Shown piece after piece: positions 32,487-41,223 of a stretch of DNA of 64,000 nucleotides (its first letter is position 1; the number at the start of each line of letters is the position of its first letter). Origin of the DNA: Clostridia bacterium (lineage in GTDB: Bacteria; Bacillota; Clostridia; Oscillospirales; Acutalibacteraceae); assembly GCA_900766585.1 (NCBI GenBank), contig CAAFVV010000028.1, positions 13,351 through 77,350 of the forward strand, read 5' to 3'. The notes under the pieces are model-generated. The model was not told the origin of the DNA, made no database searches, and worked only from the letters and a program-made list of their open reading frames with translations. Made by a program: the position numbers and the translations under genes.

Positions 32487-34871
32487 CTAAACAAGCCCAC
32501 ACATAAGCCCGACCGTGCGCACGAGAAATGCCGCGAGCCACGCAATGCCGCACTGGATCAGCACCGTGCAGACAGCGGCTTTTCCGCTGCCCCACTCGCG
32601 CCTTACGGTCGCGATCGCCGCCACACAGGGGGTATACAGCAGGGTGAACACCAAAAATACCACGGCGGAAAACGGGGTGAACAGCGCCGACAGGCCGGCG
32701 GGATCACCGCCGGTCAGCAGTGTCAGCGTCGACACCACGCTCTCCTTGGCGGTGAAGCCGGTGATCAGCGCGGTCGAGGCGCGCCAGTCGCCGAAGCCGA
32801 GCGGCGCAAACAGCGGAGCCACCGCGCCGCCGATCAGCGCCAGCAGGCTCTGCTCCGGCGCCACCGCCACGTTCAGCCGCACGTCAAACGTCTGCAGCGC
32901 CCAGATGACCACCGAGGCGACAAAGATCACGGTAAATGCCTTTTGCAGAAAATCCTTGGCCTTTTCCCAGATCAGCTGGGCGACACTGCGTGCGGCGGGC
33001 AGCCGGTAATTCGGCAGCTCCATCACAAACGGCACCGGCTCGCCGCGAAACCGCGTTTTTTTCAGTATCAGCGCATACAGCATACCGCACAGGATGCCGA
33101 ACAGGTACAGCCCGATCATCGTGACCGCCTGCCACGGCCGCGGAATAAATGCGCTCACAAGCACCGTGTAGATCGGCAGCTTGGCGGAACAGCTCATAAA
33201 CGGCGTCAGCAATATCGTCATCCGCCGGTCGCGCTCGCTCGACAGCGTGCGGGTCGCCATGATAGCGGGCACCGAACAGCCGAAGCCGATCAGCATCGGC
33301 ACAAAGCTGCGCCCGGACAGACCGAGCCTGCGCAGCGGGCGGTCCATCACGAAAGCGACCCGCGCCATATAGCCGGTGTCCTCCAGAATGGAGAGGAAGA
33401 AAAACAGGGTGACGATGGTCGGCAAAAAGCTCAGCACACTGCCGACGCCGCGGCAGACACCGTTCACCGCCAGAGAATGTACGACCGTGTTAACGTTCAG
33501 CGCGGTCAGCCCCCGATCCAGCCCGCCGATCAGCCAATCGACGCCGTATTCGAGCCAGTCGGACAGCAGCGCCCCGATAACGCCGAACGTCAGGGCAAAG
33601 ACCAGCGCCATAATACCGATAAAGCAGGGAACGGCGGTATATTTTCCGGTCAGGATGCGGTCGATCGCGACGCTGCGCTTATGCTCGCGGCTCTCCCCCG
33701 GGCGCACCACCGTCTCCCGGCAGAGCGACTCGAGAAAACGGAAGCGCATATGGGCAAGCGCCGCCTCGCGGTCCATCCCCGCCTCCTGCTCCATCACCGA
33801 CACCAGCCGGTCAAACGCCGCCTGCTTATCTGCCGGCAGCGCCAGCTGCTTTTCGATCAGATCGTCCTTTTCCACCAGCTTGGACACGGCAAAGCGCAGC
33901 GGCAGATCTGCCGCACAGACCGGCTCCTTGAGCAGCAGTGCCGCCGCGTGGATGCAGCGGTGCACCGCGCCCGCCGGGTCGCCCGGCTGTGCGTTTTCCG
34001 GACAGAAATCCGGCCGGCCGGGCAGCTCGCGATACCGCGCCACATGCACGGCGTGATCGATCAGCTCTCCGATCCCCTCATTTTTTGCGGCAGAGATCGG
34101 GATAACGGGGATCCCGAGATATTCCTCCAGCTCATTGACGCGCACCGAGCCGCCGTTTGCTCGCACCTCGTCCATCATGTTCAGCGCCAGCACCATCGGC
34201 ATATCCAGCTCCATCAGCTGCATGGTCAGATAGAGGTTGCGCTCGATATTTGAGGCGTCCACAATGTTGATAATGCCGCTCGGGCGGGTATTCAGCAGAA
34301 AATCACGCGTCACGATCTCCTCACCGGAATAGGGCGACAGCGAATAGATGCCCGGCAGATCCGTCACTGTCGCCTCGGGGTGACGGCGGATCACGCCGTC
34401 CTTGCGGTCGACCGTCACACCGGGAAAATTGCCGACGTGCTGATTTGCGCCGGTCAGCTGATTAAACAGCGTCGTCTTGCCGCAGTTCTGGTTGCCGACC
34501 AAGGCAAACGTCAGCGGTGCCCCCTCCGGCAGCACCGCCCCGCCGCGGCGCTTTGACGCGCCGCCCGAGCGCCTCCACTCCCCCATACCGGGATGCGGCA
34601 CGGGCGGGCGGCGTGCGCCTGCCGCGACAGGCTGCCGCACGGGGCGGGACACGGTCTCGACCGTGATCTGTTCGGCATCGGCAAGCCGCAGCGTCAGCTC
34701 ATAGCCGCGCAGCGCCAGCTGGATCGGGTCGCCCATCGGCGCGACCTTCTGCAGCGTCACCTCGGTGCTCGGAGTCAGTCCCATATCCAGCAGATGCCGG
34801 CGCAGCGCCCCGCTGCCGCCCACCGTCAGGATGCGGGCACTCTCATTCGGCTGTAATTCACTCAGTGTCAT
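32487..34871 (-). CDS. feoB: FeoA-FeoB fusion ferrous iron transporter
   Basis: This 794-residue protein imports Fe2+ across the membrane. Residues 1-75 form a FeoA SH3-like domain (LLDMGLTPSTEVTL). A basic linker leads to the FeoB G-domain, with G1 GNQNCGKT (126-133), G2 VGNFPGVT, G3 DLPG (171-174) and G4 NMMD. The rest is the membrane part with two Gate motifs (MLIGFGCSVPAIMATRTL and a later FTAKESVVSTL). FeoA and FeoB are usually separate genes; the fusion is known in some Clostridia. The start follows GAGGTTTACC. No iron box is evident in the 80 bp upstream. Confidence 0.95.
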   Translation of the reverse strand: MTLSELQPNESARILTVGGSGALRRHLLDMGLTPSTEVTLQKVAPMGDPIQLALRGYELTLRLADAEQITVETVSRPVRQPVAAGARRPPVPHPGMGEWRRSGGASKRRGGAVLPEGAPLTFALVGNQNCGKTTLFNQLTGANQHVGNFPGVTVDRKDGVIRRHPEATVTDLPGIYSLSPYSGEEIVTRDFLLNTRPSGIINIVDASNIERNLYLTMQLMELDMPMVLALNMMDEVRANGGSVRVNELEEYLGIPVIPISAAKNEGIGELIDHAVHVARYRELPGRPDFCPENAQPGDPAGAVHRCIHAAALLLKEPVCAADLPLRFAVSKLVEKDDLIEKQLALPADKQAAFDRLVSVMEQEAGMDREAALAHMRFRFLESLCRETVVRPGESREHKRSVAIDRILTGKYTAVPCFIGIMALVFALTFGVIGALLSDWLEYGVDWLIGGLDRGLTALNVNTVVHSLAVNGVCRGVGSVLSFLPTIVTLFFFLSILEDTGYMARVAFVMDRPLRRLGLSGRSFVPMLIGFGCSVPAIMATRTLSSERDRRMTILLTPFMSCSAKLPIYTVLVSAFIPRPWQAVTMIGLYLFGILCGMLYALILKKTRFRGEPVPFVMELPNYRLPAARSVAQLIWEKAKDFLQKAFTVIFVASVVIWALQTFDVRLNVAVAPEQSLLALIGGAVAPLFAPLGFGDWRASTALITGFTAKESVVSTLTLLTGGDPAGLSALFTPFSAVVFLVFTLLYTPCVAAIATVRREWGSGKAAVCTVLIQCGIAWLAAFLVRTVGLMCGLV

Positions 34872-34950
34872 GGTAAACCTCTTCGCATTTTCTGTGTTTG
34901 ACCGTCAGTTAAGGGGCGGGAAATGACAAATCCCCCTGTCCCCTCTGCCG

Positions 34951-35853
34951 TCAGCCCTGCCGTTTTTCGGACAGAATGTTCATGCCCGCATACACGGCGG
35001 TCAGCAGCACGATGCTGCCGATGAGGATGCCGTACATTGCGCCGACCGACACCTCATTGCCGAAAAAGTAGAGATTGCAGTCCACACTGTCGCGGATGCC
35101 CTCCACAATCTCCTGCGGGAAGCCCTCCGCCCGCATTTTCTCAAATGCGCCGCGCATGGCGTGGTTGCGAAGCAGGCTCGTGCCGTAGGTGCCGGGCAGG
35201 AAGGACAGCACCTTTTGCAGTCCGTCGCCGAAATTGCTGATCGGCATATACGCCCCGCAGATAAAGCCGTAGCCTGCGCTGATAATCGTGCCGACTGCCG
35301 ACGCCTGTCCGTCGGTCGACAGGAAAAAGTTTACACAGGAGGACAGCGCTGTGCCGAACATGGTCAGCAGGATCACATCCAGGCAAAGCAGCGCCGCATC
35401 CGCCGCATTCAGGCACCAGCCCACCATGCCGAGATAGCCGAGGCACGCCGCGAGCGCCGCAAACCCGATGATCAGGGTGGAGACGAGCGAGGACAGGCAA
35501 TAGCTCAGTCCCAGCGTGCAATAGCGCACCGGCGTGACCGTCAGATCGTGCCGCGCGCCGCTCGTCTTGTCCCGGATCATCAGCAGATTGGAGCAAAACG
35601 CCACGGTCACACAGCTCACCGCCAGCAGCGACGAGACCAGCTGACCGCCCACACAGCCGTTGATCACGGCATCGGACACCGCGGCGCCCGCCGCCGCAAG
35701 CGCCGAGCGGAACGAGTCGTCGTACACCTTTTTCAGAAACGTCACATACAGCACCAGCAGGATCACGGGGGTGATCAGCGAGGAGAAAAACATGCCGCGA
35801 TCCTTAAAATACAGCTTCACATTGCGCCTGCACAGCGCGAACAGTCCCGTCAT
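34951..35853 (-). CDS. ABC-2 type exporter permease (DrrB-like)
   Basis: This 300-residue protein has about six transmembrane helices and an ABC-2 membrane pattern (RRNVKLYFKDRGMFFSSLITPVILLVLY at the start, GAYMPISNFGDGLQKVLSFLPGTYG near the last third). It forms the channel of an exporter with the ATPase just upstream, whose stop codon it overlaps (ATGA). The substrate is unknown; relatives export lipophilic drugs, lipids or polymers. Confidence 0.88.
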   Translation of the reverse strand: MTGLFALCRRNVKLYFKDRGMFFSSLITPVILLVLYVTFLKKVYDDSFRSALAAAGAAVSDAVINGCVGGQLVSSLLAVSCVTVAFCSNLLMIRDKTSGARHDLTVTPVRYCTLGLSYCLSSLVSTLIIGFAALAACLGYLGMVGWCLNAADAALLCLDVILLTMFGTALSSCVNFFLSTDGQASAVGTIISAGYGFICGAYMPISNFGDGLQKVLSFLPGTYGTSLLRNHAMRGAFEKMRAEGFPQEIVEGIRDSVDCNLYFFGNEVSVGAMYGILIGSIVLLTAVYAGMNILSEKRQG

Positions 35854-36767
35854 TTCGTTTCCCCTCCCGTAAGCACCTTTCCGGTGACCGCCAGAAACAC
35901 ATCGTCCATCTTGCCCTTGACGATCTCATAATCGCGAAACAGCGCGGGGTGCTGCAGGATGAGCGCTGTCGCCGCCGCGGTGTCGGGAACCGACACCCGC
36001 AGCGCATCCGCCACCCGCGTATACGGCAGGTTAAGCGGCCGTACCTCGTCCTCCGTCACGCCATAAAGGGTAATGAAATCGCCGGTGTAGGCGTTTTTCA
36101 GCGACAGCGGCGTGCCCTCGGCGGCAATCTGCCCGTGATCCAGAATGACCACGTGATCCGCGTCCGCCGCCTCCTCCATGTAGTGGGTGGTAAGAAATAC
36201 CGTGAGATCACGCTCACGGCGCAGCTCGCCGATGACCCGCCAGAGCAGACTGCGCGTCTGCGGGTCAAGTCCGGTCGTCGGCTCGTCGAGAATCAGTATC
36301 TGCGGCTCGTGCAGCAGGGCGCGGGCAATGTCGATGCGCCGCCGCTGTCCGCCGGACAACCTGCCGACCGGACGGCGAAGCAGATCGGCAAATTCCAGCC
36401 GGTCGGCAAGCTGCACAAGGCGGCGCTTGAATTCCGCCCCGCATATACCGTAGAGTGCGGCGCGGCTCGCCAGATTGTCATAAGCCGTCAGCTCGCTGTC
36501 CAGCACAGAGCTTTGAAACACAACGCCGAGGCTGCGCTTGACCGCGTCCGGATCGGTATCGAGGTCGGTGTCCCCGATCATGACACGTCCGCCGTCCTTT
36601 TTCAGCTGACCGCAGAGAATATTGATCGTGGTGGATTTTCCCGCGCCGTTAACCCCCAGAAAGGCAAACAGTTCACCGGTCTCCACCGTAAAGCTCAGAT
36701 CATTCACCGCGCAGACATCCGCAAACCGCTTTTGCAGATGCTCCACGCGTATTTTCGTCTCCGCCAA
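35850..36767 (-). CDS. ABC exporter ATP-binding protein (DrrA-like)
   Basis: This 305-residue ATPase has Walker A GVNGAGKST, signature LSGGQRRRIDIARAL and Walker B LILDEPTTGLDPQTR. Its C-terminal extension of about 80 residues is typical of the DrrA/NodI exporter group. It drives the following ABC-2 permease. It starts 13 bp after the larger exporter gene ends, so the four transport genes from 39086 down to 34951 read as one run. Confidence 0.9.
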   Translation of the reverse strand: MAETKIRVEHLQKRFADVCAVNDLSFTVETGELFAFLGVNGAGKSTTINILCGQLKKDGGRVMIGDTDLDTDPDAVKRSLGVVFQSSVLDSELTAYDNLASRAALYGICGAEFKRRLVQLADRLEFADLLRRPVGRLSGGQRRRIDIARALLHEPQILILDEPTTGLDPQTRSLLWRVIGELRRERDLTVFLTTHYMEEAADADHVVILDHGQIAAEGTPLSLKNAYTGDFITLYGVTEDEVRPLNLPYTRVADALRVSVPDTAAATALILQHPALFRDYEIVKGKMDDVFLAVTGKVLTGGETK

Positions 36768-36780
36768 GGTATTCTCCTCC

Positions 36781-38379
36781 TTATAGGGCAGCCAGTATGC
36801 GGCTTCCCTGTTTTTTCAGCCAGATCCCCACGGCGGCGCACAGCAGAAGCGTCACCGCCAGGCAGACCGTCAGATATCCGACAGACCCCAGACGCCAGCC
36901 GATCATCAGGAACGGAACCATCATCAGCAGGGCATAGAGCATACCGGCAAACAGCGTCACGACCACGGCGCCGCCCTGCTTGATCGGCGTCACCTCATTC
37001 GTCCACCGGAGATTGGGCATTTTCAGCCCCATCATAAGCCCGAATAGCGCCGTCAGCAGCACATAGCTGCCCGTAAACGCCGCCCCCAGCAGCGCCTCCG
37101 CCGGCGTAAAGCGGGCGCTGACCGCCGCGCAGATCAGGCAAAACAGCGCCGGCACACCGGTCAGCAAAAGCTGCAGCGCGAGCTTGGCGCGCAGCACCTG
37201 CGCCGGGCGAACCGGCAGGGACTGCACTATCCACAGGCTCTTGCCCTCCAGCGACACGGACGGCGCAGTGATATCGTTCATCGACGCCACAAGGCAGACG
37301 GCGGCGCACAGCAAAACGGCGACCGTTCCCGGCTGGTCGGCAAACAGATCATTCATCGCTGCCGTAACCGCGCCGCCCTTGATCAGCAGCGCCGCCCCGG
37401 CGATCACCAGAAGCAGCGTGCCGAGTCCGCAGTTGAGCATATAGTTCGGGCTGGAGAGAAAGCGCCGAAATTCCTTGCCGAGCAGAGCCGCCCCCCGGCT
37501 CTTCTGCACAGCCGCCTTCTCCCGGTAGGCGCGGCGCACCACCGTGCCGGTGGCCGTCGCCACCTTCAGAAAGCTGCGCGAGATCAGCCGCCACATCAGG
37601 AAAAACAGCGCTGCCACAACCGCGGTCACGGCGAGCATGGCGAGCCAGTCGCCGGTGCCGACCCTGCCGAACAGATACAGCGGATAGGCGGCGCCCCGGA
37701 TTTTCGACCCGTATTCCGCCGCGTTTTCCACCAGCGCCTGGATGAACGTCTGCGCCTTGAAATAGAAGAAATAGTACGCCGCCAAAAACACCAGCGAGAT
37801 CAGCACCGTGATCAGGCTCTTGTTTTTGAGCTTCAGACTGATCCTCGCGACCACAAAGCCGAGCGCACAGGACAGTGTCAGCACGAACACCGAGATCAGC
37901 AAAATCAGCAGCAGGCAGCCGATCAGCGCGCCGAAGGTCAGCGGCACGCAAAAGAGGTAGACGGCGACTGCCGGCACGATCACCACGCCCGCATACATCA
38001 GCCCCATCAGGTAGACGCTCAGCAGGCGGGAGATCATCAGCGTATGTACCGGGATCGGCATTGCGAGCAGCATGTCGTTGTCCTTGGACAGATACAGGCT
38101 CGAATAGGTGTTGAACACGCTGCCGAACACCCCGAGAAAGACCGCGAGCAGCCCGATCAGGGTAAAATACAGCCACGGCACGCCCGCCGCGGCCATCGGA
38201 CCGCAGAGGGCAAAGGCCAGCACCGTAAACATGCCGCCGAGCACGCCGAGCATGATCACGGCGAACAGCACGATGTAGGCGGCCGTCACCCCTTTGGAGC
38301 GCGCGGTATTTTTTCTGGCGTCATAAAAGTAGCTGCGGAAGATCTCCGCCAGCTGCTTTTTGAGCAGTACTCTCAGCAT
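36781..38379 (-). CDS. Putative ABC exporter membrane protein, about 530 residues
   Basis: This 532-residue protein has about 12 hydrophobic helices in two halves. A cytoplasmic loop near the middle is rich in Lys/Arg and resembles the ABC-2 'exporter' family often found with YxlF- or EcsA-type ATPases. Residues such as SKDNDMLLAMPIPVHTLMISRLL form a conserved amphipathic segment. It overlaps the ATPase gene before it by seven bases. What it exports is unknown. Confidence 0.8.
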   Translation of the reverse strand: MLRVLLKKQLAEIFRSYFYDARKNTARSKGVTAAYIVLFAVIMLGVLGGMFTVLAFALCGPMAAAGVPWLYFTLIGLLAVFLGVFGSVFNTYSSLYLSKDNDMLLAMPIPVHTLMISRLLSVYLMGLMYAGVVIVPAVAVYLFCVPLTFGALIGCLLLILLISVFVLTLSCALGFVVARISLKLKNKSLITVLISLVFLAAYYFFYFKAQTFIQALVENAAEYGSKIRGAAYPLYLFGRVGTGDWLAMLAVTAVVAALFFLMWRLISRSFLKVATATGTVVRRAYREKAAVQKSRGAALLGKEFRRFLSSPNYMLNCGLGTLLLVIAGAALLIKGGAVTAAMNDLFADQPGTVAVLLCAAVCLVASMNDITAPSVSLEGKSLWIVQSLPVRPAQVLRAKLALQLLLTGVPALFCLICAAVSARFTPAEALLGAAFTGSYVLLTALFGLMMGLKMPNLRWTNEVTPIKQGGAVVVTLFAGMLYALLMMVPFLMIGWRLGSVGYLTVCLAVTLLLCAAVGIWLKKQGSRILAAL

Positions 38380-39086
38380 GACTCTCCCTCCAGCTCCAAA
38401 AACACCTCTTCGAGGGAGTCGTCGCCCTTGACCTCCTCCATCGTGCCGGAGCGGATGAGCCGCCCTCCCTTGATGATCGCCACCTTGTCGCAGAGCTTTT
38501 CCGCCACCTCCAGCACATGGGTGGAGAAGAAGATCGCGCCGCCCGCGTCGCAGTGCTCCCGCATCATGCCCTTCAGCAGATGCGCCGCCTTGGGATCCAG
38601 TCCCACAAACGGCTCATCCATCAAAATCAGCTTCGGCTGATGCAGCCATGCGGCAATGACCGCCAGCTTTTGCTTCATGCCGTGGGAATAGGCGGCGATC
38701 GGCTGTCCCAGATCCGCCGTCAGCTCGAACCGCCCGGCATAGTCGCGGATGCGCGCCTGCCGCTCCTCCGCTCCGACGCCGAAGATATCCGCGATAAAAT
38801 TCAGAAAACGGATGCCGGTCATATACTCATAGAGATCGGGGTTGTCGGGAATATAGGCAAGCTCCCGCTTGCACCCGAGCGGATCGGTCCGGATGGATTT
38901 GCCGTCGATCAGAATCTCGCCCTCGTCAAAGGGCAGTATCCCCACCGACGCCTTCAGCGTCGTGGTCTTGCCCGCGCCGTTATGACCGATAAAGCCATAG
39001 ATCTCCCCCGGTGCAATATGCAGGTTCAGATCGTCGACCGCCCTTTTCTCTCCGTAGCATTTGGTCAGATGTGAAATTTTCAGCAT
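38373..39086 (-). CDS. ABC transporter ATP-binding protein (EcsA/YxlF-like)
   Basis: This 237-residue ATPase has Walker A GHNGAGKTT, a signature of the form YSHGMKQKLAV (the YS-H-GMK variant in place of LSGGQ, usual for this group) and Walker B LILMDEPFVGLDP. It pairs with the 532-residue membrane protein, whose start overlaps its end. It follows rnhA by 47 bp on the same strand. Confidence 0.9.
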   Translation of the reverse strand: MLKISHLTKCYGEKRAVDDLNLHIAPGEIYGFIGHNGAGKTTTLKASVGILPFDEGEILIDGKSIRTDPLGCKRELAYIPDNPDLYEYMTGIRFLNFIADIFGVGAEERQARIRDYAGRFELTADLGQPIAAYSHGMKQKLAVIAAWLHQPKLILMDEPFVGLDPKAAHLLKGMMREHCDAGGAIFFSTHVLEVAEKLCDKVAIIKGGRLIRSGTMEEVKGDDSLEEVFLELEGESC

Positions 39087-39133
39087 AACCTATACCCTCT
39101 CTTTTCTGCTGTACCAGCTGCCGCCGGCAGATA

Positions 39134-39580
39134 TTACCGGCTGTTCGCGTACTTTTGCGACTGCGCCACCGCCAGACGGTCACAGCGCTCGTTTTCGGGA
39201 TGCCCCTGGTGCCCGCGCACCCAGCAGAGCGTCACCCGGTGCCGCTCCAGAAGCGTCAGCAGCCGCTCCCACAGATCGGCATTGAGCGCCGGGGTTTTAT
39301 CCGCTTTGCGCCAGCCGTTGCGCTGCCAGCTCTTCGCCCAGCCCTTTTCGATGGCGTCCACCACATACCGCGAATCGCTGCAAAGCCGCACGGCGCACGG
39401 CTCCTTGAGCGCCGACAGTCCCTCGATGACCGCCGTCAGCTCCATGCGGTTGTTCGTCGTATGCGCTTCTCCGCCCGACAGCTCGCGCTCATGCCCCTGA
39501 AAGCGCAGGATCGCGCCCCAGCCGCCGGGGCCGGGATTGCCCGAGCACGCCCCGTCGGTAAACAGCTCCACTTCTTTCAT
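39134..39580 (-). CDS. rnhA: Ribonuclease HI
   Basis: This 148-residue enzyme removes RNA from RNA-DNA hybrids. The catalytic acids are present: LFTDGACSGNPGPGG (Asp), NNRMELTAVI (Glu), CSDSRYVV (Asp) and the last Asp in ERCDRLA, with the His loop VRGHQGHPENE. The basic handle helices WAKSWQRNGWRKAD make it the E. coli HI type. The ribosome site is GGAGGACGG. It is divergent from the spoVAD run. Confidence 0.95.
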   Translation of the reverse strand: MKEVELFTDGACSGNPGPGGWGAILRFQGHERELSGGEAHTTNNRMELTAVIEGLSALKEPCAVRLCSDSRYVVDAIEKGWAKSWQRNGWRKADKTPALNADLWERLLTLLERHRVTLCWVRGHQGHPENERCDRLAVAQSQKYANSR

Positions 39581-39664
39581 CCGTCCTCCTCCTTTTCGCC
39601 TATCAGTATAGCAGTCCTATGCGAAAAGCGCAAGAAAAACCTGCGTAAACCCGCAGTTTTTCCC

Positions 39665-39693
39665 GTATATCGCCCCGATTTGTGTACAGAATA
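39665..39693 (+). promoter_or_regulatory. Sigma-G-like promoter candidate of the spoVAD run
   Basis: GTATA (39665-39669), 17 bp, CAGAATA (39687-39693) resembles the forespore sigma-G pattern (-35 GHATR, -10 CATNHTA, one mismatch). It lies 21 bp upstream of the small ORF start. spoVA genes are sigma-G targets in Bacillus; the match is by eye. Confidence 0.45.
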
Positions 39694-39714
39694 CGAAAAA
39701 AGGAGGTTTTGCCA

Positions 39715-39774
39715 ATGGATAGTTCTCTCCGCTGTAAAATGCTGCAGCCGCTTTTCGGAAGGAGGCGGCACTGA
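39715..39774 (+). CDS. Small ORF (19 codons) coupled to spoVAD
   Basis: The ATG at 39715 is preceded by AAAAAAGGAGG with eight bases between, one of the best ribosome sites in the window. The predicted peptide is MDSSLRCKMLQPLFGRRRH. Its TGA shares its A with the ATG of spoVAD (TGATG), and the spoVAD ribosome site GGAAGGAGG lies inside it. It may be a leader peptide that couples translation, or a very short forespore peptide. It does not resemble SpoVAC, the usual upstream neighbour. Confidence 0.55.
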   Translation: MDSSLRCKMLQPLFGRRRH

Positions 39775-40784
39775 TGCCGGAACGCAAGGGAAATTACACC
39801 GTTTTGCTATCCAACCGCCCGCGTATTTTGGGCTATGCCTCCGTCGTCGGCAAAAAAGAGGGCGAAGGCCCGCTCGGGCGCGGCTTTGACTGTGTATTCG
39901 ACGACACCACCCTCGGCGAGAAAAGCTGGGAAAAGGCGGAGAGCCTGCTGCAAAAGGAGGCGCTGACCCGCGCCCTGAACAAGGCGGGCTATTCCCCCTC
40001 ACAGATCAACTACCTGTTCGCGGGCGATCTGCTCAACCAGTGCATCGCCTCCACGTTCGGGCTGCGCGAATTTCAACGGCCGCTGCTCGGGCAGTTCGGC
40101 GCCTGCTCGACCATGGCACAGACGCTGGCGGTATCGGCGGTATTTGTGGACAGCGGTGCGGCGGATCTCTGCGCCGCCGTGACCTCCTCGCACTTCTGCA
40201 CCGCCGAGCGGCAGTACCGCTATCCTCTCGAATACGGCGGGCAGCGTCCGCCGACGGCGCAGTGGACAGCCACCGCCTCGGGTGCGGCAATTGTCGGGCT
40301 GGGCGGCAAGGGCGTGCGCATTGCCGCCATGTGCGCCGGCTGCGTCACCGATCTCGGCGTCACCGACGCCAACAATATGGGGGCCGCCATGGCGCCTGCC
40401 GCCGCCGACACGCTGGCACACTTTTTCGAGGACACCGCCACGGCGCCGGACAGCTACGACGCCGTGATCACCGGTGACCTCGGCGCGGTCGGCAGCCAGC
40501 TTCTGCACGCCCTGATGGAGAAAAAGGGACTGCCGCTCAAGGATCGGCACACAGACTGCGGTATGCTGCTGTTTGACCGCAAGAGGCAAGATGTCCACGC
40601 GGGCGGATCGGGCTGCGGCTGCGCAGCCAGCGTGCTGTGCTCCTATATCCTCGGCAGGCTGGAGCGCCGGGAATGGCGCAATGTGCTGTTCACCGCGACC
40701 GGCGCGCTGATGTCGCCCACCTCCTCACAGCAGGGGGAGAGCATCCCCTCCATCGCGCATCTGGTGCAGCTGGTTGCCGACTGA
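39774..40784 (+). CDS. spoVAD: Stage V sporulation protein AD
   Basis: This 336-residue protein matches SpoVAD along its length: ASVVGKKEGEGPLG, FDDTTLGEKSWEKAES, LFAGDLLNQCIASTFGLRE, FGACSTMAQTL and TDCGMLLFD. SpoVAD has a thiolase-like fold and binds dipicolinic acid, so that the SpoVA channel can load it into the spore and release it at germination. In most relatives it lies between spoVAC and spoVAE; here neither is adjacent. It is translationally coupled to the 19-codon ORF and overlaps the next gene. Confidence 0.95.
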   Translation: MPERKGNYTVLLSNRPRILGYASVVGKKEGEGPLGRGFDCVFDDTTLGEKSWEKAESLLQKEALTRALNKAGYSPSQINYLFAGDLLNQCIASTFGLREFQRPLLGQFGACSTMAQTLAVSAVFVDSGAADLCAAVTSSHFCTAERQYRYPLEYGGQRPPTAQWTATASGAAIVGLGGKGVRIAAMCAGCVTDLGVTDANNMGAAMAPAAADTLAHFFEDTATAPDSYDAVITGDLGAVGSQLLHALMEKKGLPLKDRHTDCGMLLFDRKRQDVHAGGSGCGCAASVLCSYILGRLERREWRNVLFTATGALMSPTSSQQGESIPSIAHLVQLVAD

Positions 40785-41223
40785 ACACGCAAACGGGCGG
40801 GAGCTTTGCTGGCGCTCCCCCGCCCGCGCCGCCTGGATCCCCGCCGCCCTGCCGGTGCTTCTCCTGCTGCTCCTCTCCGCAGCCGCCGCTTTGTGCGGCA
40901 TGACGGCGCTGCTGCCCTGGCTGCCGCTGCCGTTGGTCGGTTTGGCTGCCGGCGTGTTTGTCTATGCCCGCCGCTATCTGCAAAGCTGCCGCGGCGAATG
41001 GGGAAACGGGCGTCTGCGGCTTTGCCGCGGCGTGTGGTTCCGGCGGGAGTGGGTGATCGCCCAGAGCGCCGTGCGGGAGCTGGACGTCTTTGCACCGCCG
41101 CTCCACCGGCTGCTCTCCTGCCGGACGTTTTGCCTGCGCTACGCCGGGGGCAGCGTGTGGATCCCGCCGATCGACAATGAGCAGGCGCAGCGCCTGCTGG
41201 CGCTGTGGGAGGAGCTGTCATGA
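40774..41223 (+). CDS. PH-domain membrane protein (YdbS-like)
   Basis: This 149-residue protein has two hydrophobic helices (about residues 20-65) and then one bacterial PH-like (bPH2) domain: LRLCRGVWFRREWVIAQSAVRELDVFAPPLHRLL. It resembles YdbS. The start is uncertain; I use TTG at 40774, which overlaps the end of spoVAD by 11 bp. Its stop overlaps the start of a longer PH-domain protein (ATGA). In Bacillus, YdbS and YdbT help resistance to some bacteriocins; whether that holds here is unknown. Confidence 0.75.
   Translation: MPTEHANGRELCWRSPARAAWIPAALPVLLLLLLSAAAALCGMTALLPWLPLPLVGLAAGVFVYARRYLQSCRGEWGNGRLRLCRGVWFRREWVIAQSAVRELDVFAPPLHRLLSCRTFCLRYAGGSVWIPPIDNEQAQRLLALWEELS

Noticed and set aside
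32262..34253. A 663-codon open frame on the plus strand
   Set aside because: It is antisense to feoAB and the small FeoB-associated gene.
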